Virus record (IMG/VR): IMGVR_UViG_3300017782_000036
Coordinates: 1 to 46,951 of that record
Source of the DNA: a virus
Direction: 5' to 3' (one strand)
Length of the DNA stretch: 46,951 nt
Position numbers and translations under genes: made by a program. The stretch's first letter is position 1, and each line of letters begins with the position of its first letter. The notes beneath the pieces were generated by a model. That model was not told the origin of the DNA. It did no database searches and saw nothing but the letters and a program-made list of their open reading frames with translations. Of this stretch, positions 28,805-37,791 are shown one piece after another.

Positions 28805-29447
28805 CACTCAGGAACTGGCTGCGGTCATGCGTAGGCATGATGGAAATTATGCAACGGCTGCACAAGAGTTAGGTATTACTGAGCATAACATGCGAGAGCA
28901 TGTTCGTAAGAATAAACAAGTGAAAGCTCTGCACCAAGTGGCTGGTGAGCAGGGTCATGAGCCAAATGAAATTGAATGCTTGGTCAGAAAAGATCCAGTA
29001 GAGCCTAGCCCGAGTAAGCTTATCGGTGCGTTAAAGGAGAATGGCAAAGAGGTGTTTATGGAAGGCATTGAGTCTATGCTCAATAACCCAAAGAGCATAG
29101 AGAAGCTTAAAATATTTGAGAATCTAAAGGGTGGGATTGGACAGTTGATGTCTAATGCTTTGGATGTAACTCAGAAAATTGCCATAAGACAAAACATGGC
29201 ATTGTTTGAAGTAGGTGAAAAATTAAGAGATGATATATCGGGTGGACAATTAGACCCTGAGGAAGAAGTGATAAGGACTAAATTATTTTTACAGGCTACT
29301 GAACAACAAGGGAAGTTCTATGACCGACTTCTGCACGGACTTGATTTGATGATTAAGATGTCCGAGAAAGATAAGGTTAAGGAGAAGAGAAAGCCTGGTT
29401 TCCGTCCCCTAAAGGAGATGCAAGATGCCGAGGCTGAAGAAGATTGA
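28782..29447 (+). CDS. terminase small subunit-like protein
   Basis: A 221-aa protein starting MPRRRKYSTQELAAVM. The N-terminal HTH (DGNYATAAQELGITEHNMREHVRKNK) is followed by a long helical oligomerisation region and a basic tail. It would recognise phage DNA at packaging and present it to the large subunit. A longer start would lie in the previous gene. It overlaps the large subunit by 23 nt. The call rests on the HTH and its place. Confidence 0.75.
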   Translation: MPRRRKYSTQELAAVMRRHDGNYATAAQELGITEHNMREHVRKNKQVKALHQVAGEQGHEPNEIECLVRKDPVEPSPSKLIGALKENGKEVFMEGIESMLNNPKSIEKLKIFENLKGGIGQLMSNALDVTQKIAIRQNMALFEVGEKLRDDISGGQLDPEEEVIRTKLFLQATEQQGKFYDRLLHGLDLMIKMSEKDKVKEKRKPGFRPLKEMQDAEAEED

Positions 29448-30963
29448 TCCTAAAGCATTCCTTGAGGCTTTTGATGAAGAAGATGAAGTCAAAGAGGAAT
29501 TTGATCCATGGTCACCTAGCTTATCAGGAAGCCAACAAGAGCTTTTCGATAGCACTAGTAAATATGTTTTAGCTTACGGGGAAAGAGCGAGTGGCAAGAC
29601 ATTTGTCTTAGGTGGACATAAATTAGTCCGGCACTGCTATGAGAACTTCAATGCCCTTGCAATTATTATCGTTGGAGTAAAAAGCCAAGCAACCCAGGGT
29701 GGTGTTTGGCATAAGCTTCAGACCGAGATTCTACCAGAATGGAAAGAAGGTTTGGGCATTGAGCATACGGACGAGAGAATGGATCTACAGAAAGCTCCAT
29801 ATATAGATATACAGAATCGTTATGGGGGATGGTCTAGGATAAGCTTAATGTCTGCTCCTTTCGGGAATATACTTGTAGACCGAATAAAAGGATTTGAGCC
29901 AAGTTATGTTTTCATTGACGAATTGACAAATCTTGATTCGTCAAGCTACTTCGATGCAGTCGTTCAGCAGCTAGGCAGAAGACAAGGGATAGAAGGGGTT
30001 CAGCAATATTGCGCTGCATGTAACCCAGACGGCCCAAGCCACTGGGTATATAAGAGATTCTTCGAATCACCACTAGATGAAGACGGAAATTACAATCACG
30101 ACTACCATGTAGTTCACGTAAAGATAGCTGAGAATGAGGACAATTTGCCCGAAGGATATTATGACCGAGTTATGCAAGCTGTGTCTAACGATCCAGTGGA
30201 GGCTAAGCGAATGCTTGAGGGGGAATGGATTGATAGACCATCGGGCGATGCTATATTAGCTCCATACTTCTCAAAACCCCTTCATGTTGTTGGAGATGCG
30301 AAAAAAGGAATTGTACCTAACCCTGATTTCCCGGTTATTATTGGATATGACCCAGGGTCTGTAAATAATGCCATGATTTTCATGCAATGCTTAGTTGGCA
30401 AAGAGAAGTCAATTTGGACAGTATTTGATGAGCTAGTTACAATAAATAAGAAAATTCCATACACGACCATCATTCCATTGATCTACAGGAAGATGAAATA
30501 TTGGACAGAACGTGTCGATAAAAAGCTAAATTTCGTACATATCTCAGACAACTCTGCATTTAACCAATACAGAGCCAAAACAGGTAGCTATGATGTGCGA
30601 GACTTTGAGGAAATATCCAAGGAGAAGTGTGAGCATTTTGATTTAGAGCCTATAAGAATGAAGGCAGCCCCAAAGTTTAGCGGATCGGTAGAAGGTAGGG
30701 TTAGGCTACTTATTGCAAAGCTCGTACAAGAGGAATTGCTTATATCTGCCCAATGTACTGATGTAATTAAAACTCTGATTAACTTGTCTACTGAAAAGCA
30801 AAATGACCAAAAATATGACCCAAGTTTAGCGCTTAAACCGAAGCGATCTGTTTACATTCACGCATTCGATGCCATGACCTATCCGATTATGTTCTATGAC
30901 GTTAAGTCAAGTGTTCCGTATGCTAATGTTAAAACAGCTTCAATCATAGAAATAAATGCTTGA
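29425..30963 (+). CDS. terminase large subunit
   Basis: A 512-aa packaging motor and nuclease. Walker A GERASGKT (52-59), Walker B YVFIDEL (161-167) with the catalytic E166, and coupling motif CNPDGP (199-204) are visible. The nuclease part starts IIGYDPGSVNNA (D309), with HISDNSAF (about 370) and HAFDAMTY (about 485) as further acid sites. Length and order fit a canonical TerL. Packaging type (pac or cos) cannot be read from the gene. Confidence 0.95.
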   Translation: MPRLKKIDPKAFLEAFDEEDEVKEEFDPWSPSLSGSQQELFDSTSKYVLAYGERASGKTFVLGGHKLVRHCYENFNALAIIIVGVKSQATQGGVWHKLQTEILPEWKEGLGIEHTDERMDLQKAPYIDIQNRYGGWSRISLMSAPFGNILVDRIKGFEPSYVFIDELTNLDSSSYFDAVVQQLGRRQGIEGVQQYCAACNPDGPSHWVYKRFFESPLDEDGNYNHDYHVVHVKIAENEDNLPEGYYDRVMQAVSNDPVEAKRMLEGEWIDRPSGDAILAPYFSKPLHVVGDAKKGIVPNPDFPVIIGYDPGSVNNAMIFMQCLVGKEKSIWTVFDELVTINKKIPYTTIIPLIYRKMKYWTERVDKKLNFVHISDNSAFNQYRAKTGSYDVRDFEEISKEKCEHFDLEPIRMKAAPKFSGSVEGRVRLLIAKLVQEELLISAQCTDVIKTLINLSTEKQNDQKYDPSLALKPKRSVYIHAFDAMTYPIMFYDVKSSVPYANVKTASIIEINA

Positions 30964-30969
30964 CCTTTT

Positions 30970-30991
30970 GTAACCCAAAAGTTTAGGTTAC
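30970..30991 (+). promoter_or_regulatory. GTAAC element (22 bp), palindromic
   Basis: Plus strand GTAACCC, middle, GGTTAC: both half-sites are complete. It ends 4 nt before the ATG at 30996, between TerL and the acidic protein. Confidence 0.65.
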
Positions 30992-30995
30992 ACTT

Positions 30996-31265
30996 ATGCA
31001 GGATTTACTTCAGTTGTCTCTAGGCGATCCAGATGTGGCGGAACTTTTCGAAGGCGTAACAGCAGGATCTAAGATTAAGCTAACGCTCGAGGTAACTACC
31101 TCTGAAATCGATGAAGATCGCTTCGTTGCAACAGTAGATATGGTTCATGATGATATAGATTTTGACGAAGACGAAGATCTCGAAGACGAGGAAGATTACG
31201 AGGAAGAGGAAGAGGAAGATGAGGAAGATGAGTACGAAGACGAGTACGAAGAAGAGGAAGAGTGA
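30996..31265 (+). CDS. acidic-tail protein, 89 aa
   Basis: A compact N-terminal domain (QLSLGDPDVAELFEG...KIKLTLEVTTSEI) is followed by a 40-residue tail of almost only D, E and Y. This may be a DNA mimic or a head-assembly factor. No family is recognised. The tail's DNA doubles as coding sequence for the start of the next gene. Confidence 0.7.
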   Translation: MQDLLQLSLGDPDVAELFEGVTAGSKIKLTLEVTTSEIDEDRFVATVDMVHDDIDFDEDEDLEDEEDYEEEEEEDEEDEYEDEYEEEEE

Positions 31266-31584
31266 GGAGTACTCACCAACCACTTTACTCATCGACGCCC
31301 ACTACAAAACCTCAAAGTTAAATAAGATTTGGAACCGGAACAGGATACAACGTTTGCTAGGCTTTCTGAAAATGACAGAAAGAGAGTTAGTAACTTTGTT
31401 GAATACTACGAGACCAGCTTTTCGCGCAGCCGTCAACAAGGGGAGCATAACAGGCCCTGCAGCACTTATCCTAACAATCATAGAAAATTCTTACTTAGGT
31501 GAGTTTGTTGACGATACAATAGATATTTTTGATTTCAATGGTCGATCCGGAAATACTGAAGAATACCAAAACAACCCAAGCTAG
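31228..31584 (+). CDS. HTH protein with a basic start, 118 aa
   Basis: Start chosen at the ATG 31228 (MSTKTSTKKRKSEEYSP); the codons before it are read from the acidic tail of the preceding gene. The core LNKIWNRNRIQRLLGFLKMTERELVTLLNTTRPAFRAAVNKGSITGPAALILTIIEN is an XRE-like HTH followed by a hydrophobic helix. Similar proteins occur beside phage portal genes. It overlaps the portal gene by 47 nt. Confidence 0.7.
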   Translation: MSTKTSTKKRKSEEYSPTTLLIDAHYKTSKLNKIWNRNRIQRLLGFLKMTERELVTLLNTTRPAFRAAVNKGSITGPAALILTIIENSYLGEFVDDTIDIFDFNGRSGNTEEYQNNPS

Positions 31585-33811
31585 ACTTAGGGAGGTATTT
31601 ACCTGCAAGAAAGGCGGGAAAGATTGGGCGATTAAAGAACGACTTACAGATCTAGTCCGAAGTCGAGTCCACGAGGGGATTTATCACTCTTGCAAGAATC
31701 ATTCCTTGTACCTCTCAGTGGACTTGGCTTGGGATAGCCTTCCAATTAATAAATTTACAGTACCATTACTACAGTACGCACAGGGTAAAATTAATATCGA
31801 GCAAGCCTCGAAGAAGCTTGAGGATATAGATCCTGAGTTAAAGGAGAAGTTTGTTGAGTATGACGATGAAGGTGCAGTCAAAGATATTAATCTTATGCGA
31901 TTGTACGAGGTGTCCGTATCTTTGATCCGTTCCTATGTTACTCGTAGGGTAGCTGCCCAGACATCTAGGTTCTCTAATCTGTTCCCGTATTTCAAGTTTG
32001 AGGCTAGAGGTACTGATACTCCTTCCAAGGTTCGGGCAGAAGTATTGTCGCAACGCGTGGAAATGATGACCGAGCAATTCGGATATCGCCATGTGTTTGA
32101 GCAAGCGATTCGTTCCATGTTTATGTACGGTTACTCATTGATGTTTCCGTCAGAGCCTTGGACTAGAGAGGTGCATTGGAGAAAAGGTGAAGGTGAGGAT
32201 TTAGAAAGTTATGTTGAGAAAGAAGGTATTCACTTTATTAGCCCTCACCCTACAAGAACGTTTTACGATAACTCTGCTCCCTTGCCTGCTATCAATACAA
32301 ATCTTGGCCCTAATTGGATTGGGTATTGGGATATAGTAAGATACTCAGATGTTCGTGAGAATGTAGCATACTGGAATCTAGGTGATGTGGAGTATACCAA
32401 CTCATTGCATGGATTGGTAAATGCATACAAAGACTTTTTTGACTACTACTTTGACCATGATGTTCTTTCCTTTCCAAGGAAGACTGATTGGTTCCCGTTT
32501 GGTAATGAGCGTACGAGCCAAAAGGGAGTATATGCCGGAGAGGACGAAGACAAAGCAATGTTTATCTCCACTATATATATGAAGCTTAATCCTAAAGCCG
32601 AGGGGCTAGGGGACTACCCATTTGATTGCTGGCTTAAGCTCATTGTGGCATCTGATGAAACAGTTATATATGCGGAGTGGATGCCCTCCATCCCTGCTAT
32701 ATATGGTGGCATAAACCAGAATGATGATCGCATGGCAAACTGTTCATTTGCTCATGATTTGATGCCATACCAGGATCAAATGAACAATATTGTATATGCA
32801 ATGCTTCACCATATGAAGATCAGCATGTTCAAGATTCTGACAGTAGATCAAGATGCGTTAGACGAAGATGTGAAGGAATACCTCATGGCATCACTAGCCG
32901 AGGATAACTTCTATCAAAAACCGAAGGCTATGTTTTACTCTGGAGCCAAGGCAGCAGACCTTGGGATAGATACCAAGAATATTGTAAGTGTAGTAGATGT
33001 ATCACAGGAGTTAGCACAAGGAATAAGTATGTCACTTAACTCACTATTTCAGCTTCTGAATTTAGTGGAGAGATTGATGATCCTTTCACCTCAAGAGCTA
33101 GGTCAAGCTGCTCAGCGAGAAATATCAGCTACCGAGGTCAGTGAGATAGCTAACTCTACCAACACTATTTACTCCTTCATTTCCGAAGGTATTGATGAGA
33201 TGCGCGCTGCTGCAAAAAAGATGATCTACGAGCATCTCGTCACCTGCTCTACCACAGAGTTTAATGTACCCATAAAACGCAGATTCTCCTTAAAAACCAT
33301 AACTGATGCTGGCTTAGAAATTGAAGATACAGGTGATCAAGACGAGAACCCACAAGGAAGAAACATTATAGGTTTCCCTAAAAACCTAGTTCACGAATAC
33401 CTCTTTAGTTCAAGAGACGGAGCAGAGCGTTCAAGAGATGTGCAAGCAGCACAAACCTTAACGCAACTATTCTCACAGATCATGGGCATGCAACCCGTGG
33501 CTCAAGCATTAGGTAAGGAAAGAATATTTAATATCTTAAATGAGATATTCCGGATGTCAGGTGCAGGATACGATTTAGCACTTGAACTAGACGAAGCTGA
33601 CGAAGCACAAGATATAAATATGGAGAATGAACAATTTATCTCGAACCTGAAGCAGAAGATGCCTCAGTTCGAACAGATGTTACAAATGGTTATGCAACAA
33701 GCCCAAGGGGGAGGACAGCCACCTATGCCTGGACAGCCACAACAGGGGCAACCAATGCCACCTGGTCAAGCTGCTCAAGCTGCAGGCGCGCCACCTCCGC
33801 AAGCAGGATAA
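31538..33811 (+). CDS. portal protein
   Basis: A 757-aa protein that would form the dodecameric DNA gate at one vertex. Start set at MVDPEILKNTK. It lies directly after terminase and before scaffold and capsid. The body is long and helical near the end (RDVQAAQTLTQLFSQIMGMQPVAQALG, ILNEIFRMSGAGYDLALEL). It ends in a P/Q/G-rich tail (GQPPMPGQPQQGQPMPPGQ). The family is not proven by motif, but position, size and helix-rich C-terminus fit a podoviral portal. Confidence 0.85.
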   Translation: MVDPEILKNTKTTQARLREVFTCKKGGKDWAIKERLTDLVRSRVHEGIYHSCKNHSLYLSVDLAWDSLPINKFTVPLLQYAQGKINIEQASKKLEDIDPELKEKFVEYDDEGAVKDINLMRLYEVSVSLIRSYVTRRVAAQTSRFSNLFPYFKFEARGTDTPSKVRAEVLSQRVEMMTEQFGYRHVFEQAIRSMFMYGYSLMFPSEPWTREVHWRKGEGEDLESYVEKEGIHFISPHPTRTFYDNSAPLPAINTNLGPNWIGYWDIVRYSDVRENVAYWNLGDVEYTNSLHGLVNAYKDFFDYYFDHDVLSFPRKTDWFPFGNERTSQKGVYAGEDEDKAMFISTIYMKLNPKAEGLGDYPFDCWLKLIVASDETVIYAEWMPSIPAIYGGINQNDDRMANCSFAHDLMPYQDQMNNIVYAMLHHMKISMFKILTVDQDALDEDVKEYLMASLAEDNFYQKPKAMFYSGAKAADLGIDTKNIVSVVDVSQELAQGISMSLNSLFQLLNLVERLMILSPQELGQAAQREISATEVSEIANSTNTIYSFISEGIDEMRAAAKKMIYEHLVTCSTTEFNVPIKRRFSLKTITDAGLEIEDTGDQDENPQGRNIIGFPKNLVHEYLFSSRDGAERSRDVQAAQTLTQLFSQIMGMQPVAQALGKERIFNILNEIFRMSGAGYDLALELDEADEAQDINMENEQFISNLKQKMPQFEQMLQMVMQQAQGGGQPPMPGQPQQGQPMPPGQAAQAAGAPPPQAG

Positions 33812-33814
33812 ATT

Positions 33815-35143
33815 ATGAGTGAAGAACAAGTAAACGAAGTAGAAGAACAAGAACAACCAGCAGAAGAAAATGTATCAGAGGATTCTGATAATCCCATTTT
33901 TAATGCATTATTTAAAGCAGTAGAAGAAGAGGAACCGAAGGAGGAGGAGACAGAAGAAGAGTTTACTCCACCAAGTTCACTTCACGGAGCATTGCATGAT
34001 ATTGAGACTGGTGCAACAAGCGAGCCTAAGCAAGAGGAAGAGACTGCCGAGCAAAAGGAAGAGCCTGTCGTGGAGGCAAAAGAGCCTATTAAGAAGAAAA
34101 GGGTAGCTCGCAAGAAGAACATAGTAGACCCGAATCCTGAAGCAGAAGCTCCTCGTTTAGCACCAACATCGAAGCCTCCTGTAGCTCAAGAAAATATATC
34201 CGACCTTAATGCTACTGAGAAAGAAAGATATAATCTAGCTAAATGGGCATCTCAGAATGTAAAGGGATATAAGAATAAAGATAAGGAATATTTAGCATTT
34301 TTTAGAAATCATAAGAGGTACATTGAGAAACGCCTCAAAGAAGACCCAGAGACTAATCTTACTGAAGATGAAGAGTATCAACAGTTTCTTTTAAGCAATA
34401 GACCTATATTCAATGTACAGGATGTACAGAATCGAAAGATACAGACACAGGCTGAGCAAAAAGCCATAGAGAAACTGCAACCTGAAATTGATAAACAGCA
34501 GAAAGAAATCAAAAAAATCCAGAATGCACCTAAGTCAAGACAGGAAAAGACTGATTCTCGCAGGATAGTTTCAAAAGCCGTCCCAGAGGAAATAATGAAT
34601 GGATTTAAGAGTGATCCTAATTACACAAAGACACATGCTCTTGAATCTAAGATTGTTGATAAGGTTTTAGGCGATGCATATGCTATGATTGATGCTTTTC
34701 ATGACATATCTAATGATATGGTAGATTACGATGAAAACATTCCAACGCATGCTGCTCTTGCCCGGTGGATAGATAATGAGCAGAATGCATTCATACAGAC
34801 TGGAAAGACCAAGAGAAATGGAAAAGTCTTTATTAGGCGTGAGCGTTTTCCTCAGCTTTCAGAGGCAGAGCAACAGAAGTATTATACATTTTCAGACAAA
34901 GATATTATTAACTTGCTTGCCCATCGAGCCAAGCAGTCAATGACTACACAGATAGACAAGACGTTAAAGGATCTTGAGGCATCAGGATTTAGTAGAAGTC
35001 AGGCAGTTCAGAAAAAAACTGAAACACCTTTTGCTCAGCCTTCCCCTCCAAGGCACAACCCATCACCTCGTCCTGGGCCAGCAGCACCACAAGCTGAAGC
35101 TAGACCGTCTGAAAATAAGGTTTTAAGCCTTTTGGGAATGTAG
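33815..35143 (+). CDS. scaffold-like protein
   Basis: A 442-aa acidic protein, starting MSEEQVNEVEEQEQ. Residues 1-90 are E-rich; the middle (about 190-260) is helical and charged; the C-terminal 45 are P/Q-rich, ending SLLGM. This is the usual build and place of capsid scaffolds between portal and major capsid. AGGA lies upstream of its ATG. The 140-bp gap after it carries two copies of CCTTTTGGGAAT and a GTAAC element. Confidence 0.75.
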   Translation: MSEEQVNEVEEQEQPAEENVSEDSDNPIFNALFKAVEEEEPKEEETEEEFTPPSSLHGALHDIETGATSEPKQEEETAEQKEEPVVEAKEPIKKKRVARKKNIVDPNPEAEAPRLAPTSKPPVAQENISDLNATEKERYNLAKWASQNVKGYKNKDKEYLAFFRNHKRYIEKRLKEDPETNLTEDEEYQQFLLSNRPIFNVQDVQNRKIQTQAEQKAIEKLQPEIDKQQKEIKKIQNAPKSRQEKTDSRRIVSKAVPEEIMNGFKSDPNYTKTHALESKIVDKVLGDAYAMIDAFHDISNDMVDYDENIPTHAALARWIDNEQNAFIQTGKTKRNGKVFIRRERFPQLSEAEQQKYYTFSDKDIINLLAHRAKQSMTTQIDKTLKDLEASGFSRSQAVQKKTETPFAQPSPPRHNPSPRPGPAAPQAEARPSENKVLSLLGM

Positions 35144-35253
35144 ACCCTCCTTTTGGGAATCAATTAAAAGGCATGGTCTGTATAGTGCAGACAGGAATTA
35201 CAAGAAAAAAACAAAAAATTTCTTAGAGGTATATGTAGTACGCTATTCTGATT

Positions 35254-35275
35254 GTAACTTATTAATCTTAGTTAC
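35254..35275 (+). promoter_or_regulatory. GTAAC element (22 bp) upstream of major capsid
   Basis: Plus strand starts GTAACTTA and ends AGTTAC, 8 nt before the capsid ATG at 35284. It may drive or control the most highly expressed gene. Confidence 0.65.
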
Positions 35276-35283
35276 TAATCATT

Positions 35284-37155
35284 ATGGCAAACGAAATATC
35301 AAATACAGGACAATTTACGTCTCCTTCGGGTCATCAAAACTCGCACATGGCAGCACCTACTGCGTCATCTGCAAGTTCTTTGATTCCTGGTTCACAGGGT
35401 TCGGGCTATGATGCCCTTCCACGTATTATTAAAGTCGACAGCTCCACGGGCTGCACCTTAACCAAGGCTCACGTCAAAGGTTTAACACCTGGCGAGTTTG
35501 AAGCACTTGGAAATAAAGAAATCGACTTAGCGAGAGTTATCGCGTCTGCAGCAGAAGCAAAGACCCTTGGGGTTGAAGAGCGTGGTCTTACGACTCTTCT
35601 GACTTCCTCTGTTCAGAACATCAAACCTTTAATCAATAAGCAGAATGTTGCCGAGCAATCGATCATTCTTCCTTATATCCAGCGTAGACAGCGTTCAGTC
35701 ATCAATGCAAATTACTTTGCAATTGAGGCAGGACAGGATGCTATTTCTGGTGATGCATACGATCCTTCATACTCCCATCAAAGCGGTGACTATAAAGTAA
35801 CTGTTAACTTGGGTGGATCTGACTGGCTTACACCTCTTCAGGATATTGATCGTTACTTCCTTCCAGGTGGTTACGTAATCATCAATCACTGGACTGCTGG
35901 CGGAGCTACTGTTGAAGTACAATTCATGATTGTTGGTAAATCCGGAAAAGAAGCTGGAGACACCATTGCAAAAGCAAGAGTTATTCTTCGCCCAGTTGGC
36001 GCAAGCATTCCTGCAGCTGCAGCATTCAGTACTTTACCTGCTAGTGAGCAATCTAAGTATCAGCCAACTACTGGTATCTTGCAGACCATTGCTAATAACG
36101 TTAACGACTACGAGTCATGGTGCCGCAATCAGCCCACCGATCTTTCGGTTCGTCTGCTTGTCAACTGGTTGCAAACAACTCGTGAGTCTCGTGAGGTCAA
36201 TGACACTTACAAAAAGACTCTTGAGTCCATCATGTCTGGAAAAGTCAATCCTTACCTTTCTTCCATGGAGTATCAGCCTCTTGCAGAGCAAAACAAAATT
36301 GCTTCCAAGATCAGCCAAGACCAGTGGAACAGAGCAGTTTGGTACAACCAAGCACTCAACGACGCTCAGAAACCTGAGACTTACATGCAACTTCCAGCAG
36401 TTACTGACCCAGAGGACACCAACTGCACATTGGAGTACAAATGTAACGCTCTTGGTATCAAGTCACTTCTTCGTGAAGGAAACCGTATTAAGGACAATGG
36501 CGGAAACGCTTTGGACTTGGACAGTCTCTTCTCCGATCTTTACTACCTCAAGCGTAACCGCGAGCAAGATGGTGACACCATTTCAGTGATCGACGTCATG
36601 ACCGACCGCTTGACTTCTGTTAAGATCTTCGAAGCCTTCAATGCTTACTACAAGCTTCGTTATGGCTGGGAAGTTCAGCGTAATGCCAACATCAATCAGA
36701 CGATTGAACACAATGGTATCGTACTTTTCAACTACAACGTTTACGACATCCCTGATGTGGGTGTACAGCTTGCAGTTTTCCATGATCCAATGTTTGACGA
36801 TCTGTTGAATGTCGGTACTGGCAAGAAGTATCTTCTTGATGGAACTCGTTCTGGTGACGATGTGTTCTCTGGATCTGATGCAGCCAACTTCCTTTCATCT
36901 CATCGCATGCTTTGGCTTGTTGATTGGAGTGATGTGAAGATCGGTGTCGCAGGAACCAACAGCGTTACTCGTACACAACCACACCCAGAAGTAGATCGTC
37001 TCTACTCCTGCCGTATGGATTCCGTGAAACGTACTTTCAATCTTCGTTCAACGAAGTGGACAACCATGATGGACAGACCTCAGCGTCACCTCATCATCGA
37101 GAACATTTCGGACGAAGTCCAATTTACTTTGGGCGGTACTACTCACAAGTACTAA
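35284..37155 (+). CDS. major capsid protein
   Basis: A 623-aa protein after portal and scaffold and followed by a strong terminator, as expected for the main head protein. There is an N-terminal S/T/A-rich arm (about 1-45), then a mixed alpha/beta body. Codons in this gene end more often in C (aac, ttc, tac) than in its neighbours, a sign of high expression. It is longer than common HK97 capsids (300-450 aa), so a large or multi-domain capsid, or an extra surface domain, is possible. Confidence 0.85.
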   Translation: MANEISNTGQFTSPSGHQNSHMAAPTASSASSLIPGSQGSGYDALPRIIKVDSSTGCTLTKAHVKGLTPGEFEALGNKEIDLARVIASAAEAKTLGVEERGLTTLLTSSVQNIKPLINKQNVAEQSIILPYIQRRQRSVINANYFAIEAGQDAISGDAYDPSYSHQSGDYKVTVNLGGSDWLTPLQDIDRYFLPGGYVIINHWTAGGATVEVQFMIVGKSGKEAGDTIAKARVILRPVGASIPAAAAFSTLPASEQSKYQPTTGILQTIANNVNDYESWCRNQPTDLSVRLLVNWLQTTRESREVNDTYKKTLESIMSGKVNPYLSSMEYQPLAEQNKIASKISQDQWNRAVWYNQALNDAQKPETYMQLPAVTDPEDTNCTLEYKCNALGIKSLLREGNRIKDNGGNALDLDSLFSDLYYLKRNREQDGDTISVIDVMTDRLTSVKIFEAFNAYYKLRYGWEVQRNANINQTIEHNGIVLFNYNVYDIPDVGVQLAVFHDPMFDDLLNVGTGKKYLLDGTRSGDDVFSGSDAANFLSSHRMLWLVDWSDVKIGVAGTNSVTRTQPHPEVDRLYSCRMDSVKRTFNLRSTKWTTMMDRPQRHLIIENISDEVQFTLGGTTHKY

Positions 37156-37193
37156 TCTTAGTTTAGCCTTCCACATCTACTATCACTCATGGG

Positions 37194-37232
37194 CGGGAGG
37201 CTCTGCATACGCGGTGCCTCCCGTCTTTCTTT
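37194..37232 (+). terminator. strong terminator after the capsid gene
   Basis: CGGGAGGC (37194-37201) pairs perfectly with GCCTCCCG (37216-37223), 14-nt loop, followed by TCTTTCTTT. It would lower expression of the genes after capsid. Confidence 0.85.
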
Positions 37233-37238
37233 AAGATT

Positions 37239-37640
37239 ATGAAATTATTATTTGAGAACATTTACAAAGATTACGAAGGGTTTGACTCTTTTACACCTGT
37301 CCTTGTTGGATCTAGCTGGGTTGGTCTAGCTCAAGTCGAAAAAGACCTTGGGTCTAAACTTAAAAAAGTTGCTGGAGTATCTGAGCTAAGCGATACTGAC
37401 TGGGAATGGTACAAAAAAAAAGCATCGGGGGAACCGATAGCTTATCGTCAATTCAGCACAATAAAAACGGAACCGGAAAAAAACCCGAATGCCGACTATG
37501 TGGTGGAGGTCAAAGAAGAGCCTGGAAAATCAGCATCTTCGGATAACCCAAAGGATCTTATAGAAGTAGATGCAGTAGAGGTTGAAAAACCTTTAGAAGA
37601 TGCCCCTACGCCTAAGAAGTCTAAGAAGGGAAGTAAGTAA
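37239..37640 (+). CDS. head-associated protein, 133 aa (putative)
   Basis: A small N-terminal domain (LLFENIYKDYEGFDSFTPVLVGSSWVGLAQVEKDLG) is followed by an acidic, then lysine-rich tail (PTPKKSKKGSK). It lies just after the capsid gene, as a head-completion or decoration protein would. No family is recognised. Confidence 0.6.
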   Translation: MKLLFENIYKDYEGFDSFTPVLVGSSWVGLAQVEKDLGSKLKKVAGVSELSDTDWEWYKKKASGEPIAYRQFSTIKTEPEKNPNADYVVEVKEEPGKSASSDNPKDLIEVDAVEVEKPLEDAPTPKKSKKGSK

Positions 37641-37641
37641 C

Positions 37642-37791
37642 ATGGATCAGCATACCACGGTCGGAGTAATCGGCTGGGTAGCTTCCTGGGGACTTGCAGA
37701 CTACCATCTCACTGCAGCAAGCGTAGCAGCTACTCTAACAGCAGTCTATATGGCAATTGCTATATTTTATAAGCTGAAGAATAAACAATGA
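37642..37791 (+). CDS. small hydrophobic protein, holin-like, 49 aa
   Basis: Start placed at MDQHTTVGVIGW, 1 nt after the previous stop. Two hydrophobic stretches (VGVIGWVASWGLA and TAASVAATLTAVYMAIAIFY) end in a basic tail KLKNKQ. This is holin-like but could be a small virion membrane protein. Confidence 0.55.
   Translation: MDQHTTVGVIGWVASWGLADYHLTAASVAATLTAVYMAIAIFYKLKNKQ

Noticed and set aside
35930-36589. 219-codon ORF in another frame of the capsid gene
   Set aside because: The capsid gene has biased, C-ending codons, which remove stops in the other frame. The product is L/S/T-rich low-complexity without motifs.
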